Shown: one piece after another, positions 61,235 through 64,000 of the stretch
Layout: every line of letters begins with the position of its first letter
How positions within the stretch are numbered: position 1 is the stretch's first letter
Assembly (NCBI GenBank): GCA_009698675.1
Contig: WLPT01000005.1
Coordinates: 1-64,000 of the forward strand
Direction of reading: 5' to 3'
Source: Actinomycetota bacterium
GTDB lineage: Bacteria > Actinomycetota > Actinomycetes > Nanopelagicales > Nanopelagicaceae
DNA: 64,000 nt
The notes under the pieces: model-generated
Told to the model about the DNA's origin: nothing
Seen by the model: only the letters and a program-made list of their open reading frames with translations
The model's database searches: none
Position numbers and translations under genes: made by a program

Positions 61235-62850
61235 GAGATGAGGGCCCTTGAAAATATTGCAACTGCATCATCACTGCGCAGAACACTTCGATCATGTGTA
61301 ATACATATGACGATGGCACCGTCTGCCGCGTAATCTCGCAGTGCTGTCATTACTGCGATGGCACTTACTTGATCCAAATCGGCCGTCGGCTCATCGGCTA
61401 TCAAGACTCTCGGTTTGGCGGCGATTGCGCGCGCAAGTGCAATCTTTCGAATCTGTCCACCAGAGGCGGCGCTTCCACTTTCACCCGAGCTTCCAATGGA
61501 GGTTGATAGACCTGCAGGCAGATCTGCAATATCTAGACCACAACGTTTCAACAGTTCGACAATCTCATCATCGCCCAATGCAGGATCGACAATGGTGAAT
61601 TGATGGCCGACCCCACCCGTTGATAACTGTGGATTCTGTGGAACCCACCCGATGCTTCTAAACCAGGATTTTCGGCGCTCCGGGCTAACTTCCACACCAT
61701 CTGCCATTAAGCCTGCTTGATTATTAACGCCCAGAAGATTAAGTGCAAAGCTGCTTTTGCCTATTCCGGATTCACCAACAATGAAAAATATATCTCCACT
61801 ATGTAAAACCTCGCCGCGGATTGCAGTATCAATTCGTCCTGGAATATTGAGTGACCAATCACTCCACTGAAGTGTAGAAATTTCGGAGAAATCATGTGGC
61901 TCATTTACCACCGAAAGAGTGCGACGGGATTGGATTTGGCTTAACCGTGCAAATGCCTCACTACCATCGGCCGATGCGTGAAAGAGCGAGGCTGCATTTC
62001 GAAGTGGAAAATATACTTCGGGGGCCAAAATCAAGACTGCAAGCGATGCTGAAAATCCGATAGTTCCATCAACTAATCGCAGTCCAATTGATACTGCAAT
62101 TAATGCTACGGAGATTGTCGCGCAGAGTTCTAGGGCAAGGGCCGATAGAAACGATATACGCAAAACTTTCATAGTTTCCTCTGTATATCGATCGCCCATC
62201 TCTGCTATTCGCTGTGGTTGACTCTTATGGCGAGAAAAAATCTTTAACGTTACAAAGCCACGTAAGGAGTCTTCAAAGTATTGAGAAAGTGAGCCAAGAG
62301 TCTGCCACTTCTTTGCAACCGAGTCGGCGGTATAGCGCCCAATCAATGCTCCAAAAATCGGGATCATCGGCAGTGTCAAAATTGCAATCACTCCAGAAAG
62401 AGGATCGAGAAAGAGAATTGTTACGATGACTACTGCCGGCGTAACTGTGGCGAAAAATAGTTGAGGTATGAATCTGCCAAGGTAGATATCGAGAGAGTTC
62501 AAACCCTTAATCAGCAGAGTACTTAACATAGAGCTCGAAAGATTTGTGTAGGCATCTAGTGATGAGGTGATTTCACTTCGGATCTCTTGCTTTATTCGAA
62601 TGGCTTGAACGCTGCACCAGTATTCAAATCGCGCTTGAAAAATCGCTCTGAAAAACCATGCACAGGCTAGGTAGACCAATAAGGTTGGAATGCCTTCAGA
62701 TTTACTTATCAGTCCAGCGATAATCGTTGAGAGAATCAACGCACTAATAACAATTGCCCCCGACCAGATAATCGCGGCGACAATTGAGACAAGGAAAAGC
62801 CTGCGGCTACCACTCCTTGAGAGCAGTAGCCGCAGATCAACTAATTTCAC
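61231..62850 (-). CDS. cydD: thiol reductant ABC exporter subunit CydD
   Basis: ABC TM domain, IVGESGIGKSSFALNLLG, ASGGQIRKIALARAI, ADEPTADLD. Confidence 0.9.
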   Translation of the reverse strand: MKLVDLRLLLSRSGSRRLFLVSIVAAIIWSGAIVISALILSTIIAGLISKSEGIPTLLVYLACAWFFRAIFQARFEYWCSVQAIRIKQEIRSEITSSLDAYTNLSSSMLSTLLIKGLNSLDIYLGRFIPQLFFATVTPAVVIVTILFLDPLSGVIAILTLPMIPIFGALIGRYTADSVAKKWQTLGSLSQYFEDSLRGFVTLKIFSRHKSQPQRIAEMGDRYTEETMKVLRISFLSALALELCATISVALIAVSIGLRLVDGTIGFSASLAVLILAPEVYFPLRNAASLFHASADGSEAFARLSQIQSRRTLSVVNEPHDFSEISTLQWSDWSLNIPGRIDTAIRGEVLHSGDIFFIVGESGIGKSSFALNLLGVNNQAGLMADGVEVSPERRKSWFRSIGWVPQNPQLSTGGVGHQFTIVDPALGDDEIVELLKRCGLDIADLPAGLSTSIGSSGESGSAASGGQIRKIALARAIAAKPRVLIADEPTADLDQVSAIAVMTALRDYAADGAIVICITHDRSVLRSDDAVAIFSRALIS

Positions 62851-63905
62851 TTATGCAGGATATGGCTAACTGCATCAAGTACGCCATGTTCTGGGTTAGA
62901 GATCTGTGAAGCACTCACCCGCTTACGGAATACCCAGTAGGTCCAGCCTTGATAGATCAGAACTATCGGAGTCATTACGACTGCGACATAGGTCATAACT
63001 TTCAAGGTGTAATCGGTACTTGAAGCATTTGTAATCGTCAGGTCGTATTGAGCTCCCAACGATGATGGCATCACACGTGGATATAGGGCATAGAACAGTG
63101 TCGATACAAATACTGCAATTGCTCCCGAGTTACATATAAATGCCCAACCCTCGCGTCCAAGTAAGTTTGCGCCCATCCCTGCGACCCACAGAAGAGCAAC
63201 GAGTACGGATAAAATCAGCACTCGTGAATTGATCTCTGGGAACAAGAGATTCGTCCATGTAAGGAAGCCCACGCACGATACTGCAGCCACTAATCCAGTG
63301 ATCTTTGCGATTGCACGTGAGCGCTCTCGAATCTCCCCCGTGGTCTTGAGCGATAGAAATACCGCACCATGGGTCAAGAAAACCGTCAACGTTACGACTC
63401 CGCCAAGAAGTGCAAATGGATTGAGCAAATTGAAGAATCCACCTACATACTCCAAGGATCCATTTGAAGCTTTTTCAATTGGAACGCCTTTGACGATATT
63501 AGAAAATGCAACGCCCCATAGAAGAGCTGGAATTGCACTGCTAATCATGATGGCGATATCCCAACGCGATCTCCACTGCGCTTTGCCATACTTCGAACGA
63601 TATTCAAATGACACGCCTCGGACAATCAGTGAGACGAGAATGAGAAATAGCGGTAGATAGAAGCCGCTAAAGAGCGTTGCATACCACTCAGGGAAGGCGG
63701 CAAATGTCGCACCTCCTGCAACTAGTAGCCATACCTCATTGCCATCCCAGACCGGTCCGAGCGTCGTAAGTACTGCACGTCGGTCGGCTTCGTTTCGTGA
63801 AACGAAGCGAAGGAGCATTCCAACTCCAAAGTCAAAACCTTCGAGAATAAAATATCCGACCCACAGTACTGCAATGAGTAAGAACCAAACTGTTTGAAAT
63901 TTCAT
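62847..63905 (-). CDS. cydB: cytochrome bd ubiquinol oxidase subunit II
   Basis: VLWVGYFILEGFDFGVGMLL, GPVWDGNEVWLLVAGGATFAAFPEWYATLFSGFYLPLFLIL. Confidence 0.96.
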   Translation of the reverse strand: MKFQTVWFLLIAVLWVGYFILEGFDFGVGMLLRFVSRNEADRRAVLTTLGPVWDGNEVWLLVAGGATFAAFPEWYATLFSGFYLPLFLILVSLIVRGVSFEYRSKYGKAQWRSRWDIAIMISSAIPALLWGVAFSNIVKGVPIEKASNGSLEYVGGFFNLLNPFALLGGVVTLTVFLTHGAVFLSLKTTGEIRERSRAIAKITGLVAAVSCVGFLTWTNLLFPEINSRVLILSVLVALLWVAGMGANLLGREGWAFICNSGAIAVFVSTLFYALYPRVMPSSLGAQYDLTITNASSTDYTLKVMTYVAVVMTPIVLIYQGWTYWVFRKRVSASQISNPEHGVLDAVSHILHK

Positions 63906-63920
63906 TTTTATGCTCCTTTC

Positions 63921-64000
63921 TTAGTAGGACATCACTAGTGGTTTGTCAGTTGAGCCGCCCAACTGTGGATCGGCGTAGTCAAGCTCATCTGCAGGGCCCA
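63921..64000 (-). CDS. cydA: cytochrome bd ubiquinol oxidase subunit I, C-terminal fragment
   Basis: Reverse frame ends ...GPADELDYADPQLGGSTDKPLVMSY-stop; position upstream of cydB. Confidence 0.65.
   Translation of the reverse strand, partial: GPADELDYADPQLGGSTDKPLVMSY

Overview
The window is a dense bacterial chromosome segment with mostly 0-50 nt intergenic gaps and many 4-nt gene overlaps. Gene content fits a streamlined Actinobacterium: DUF3000/DUF3093/DUF3159/DUF4193 families, a PadR-ino1 pair, an RNase D next to DUF3000, and CeoB/CeoC-like TrkA proteins. A freshwater acI/Nanopelagicales-type genome is my inference, not proven. I see about 58 protein genes and no tRNA, rRNA, CRISPR array or transposon. 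Recognisable blocks are: beta-oxidation (fadA-fadB), aconitase, dut, hflX-dapF-miaA-miaB, a glutamine-synthetase/aldehyde dehydrogenase/amidotransferase cluster, trmD-rimM-KH-rpsP-ffh, amt-glnB-glnD, ftsY-smc-rnc-rpmF, coaD-rsmD-recG and cydABDC. The most interesting signals are non-coding. (1) A recurrent TAnnnT-(6-7 nt)-ATG/GTG arrangement occurs at about 21 gene starts and indicates widespread leaderless transcription, including head-to-head pairs only 30-32 nt apart. (2) A 16-bp perfect hairpin lies just inside the glnD start. (3) Two structured 5' leaders have mutually exclusive pairings that mask the start codon or Shine-Dalgarno; they precede the NCS2 nucleobase permease and an uncharacterised membrane protein. 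(4) Six of nine convergent gene pairs share a 4-nt palindromic stop overlap. (5) An 11-bp inverted repeat overlaps the putative -35 of an FTR1 iron permease. All functional calls were made by eye from protein motifs; no database search was run.
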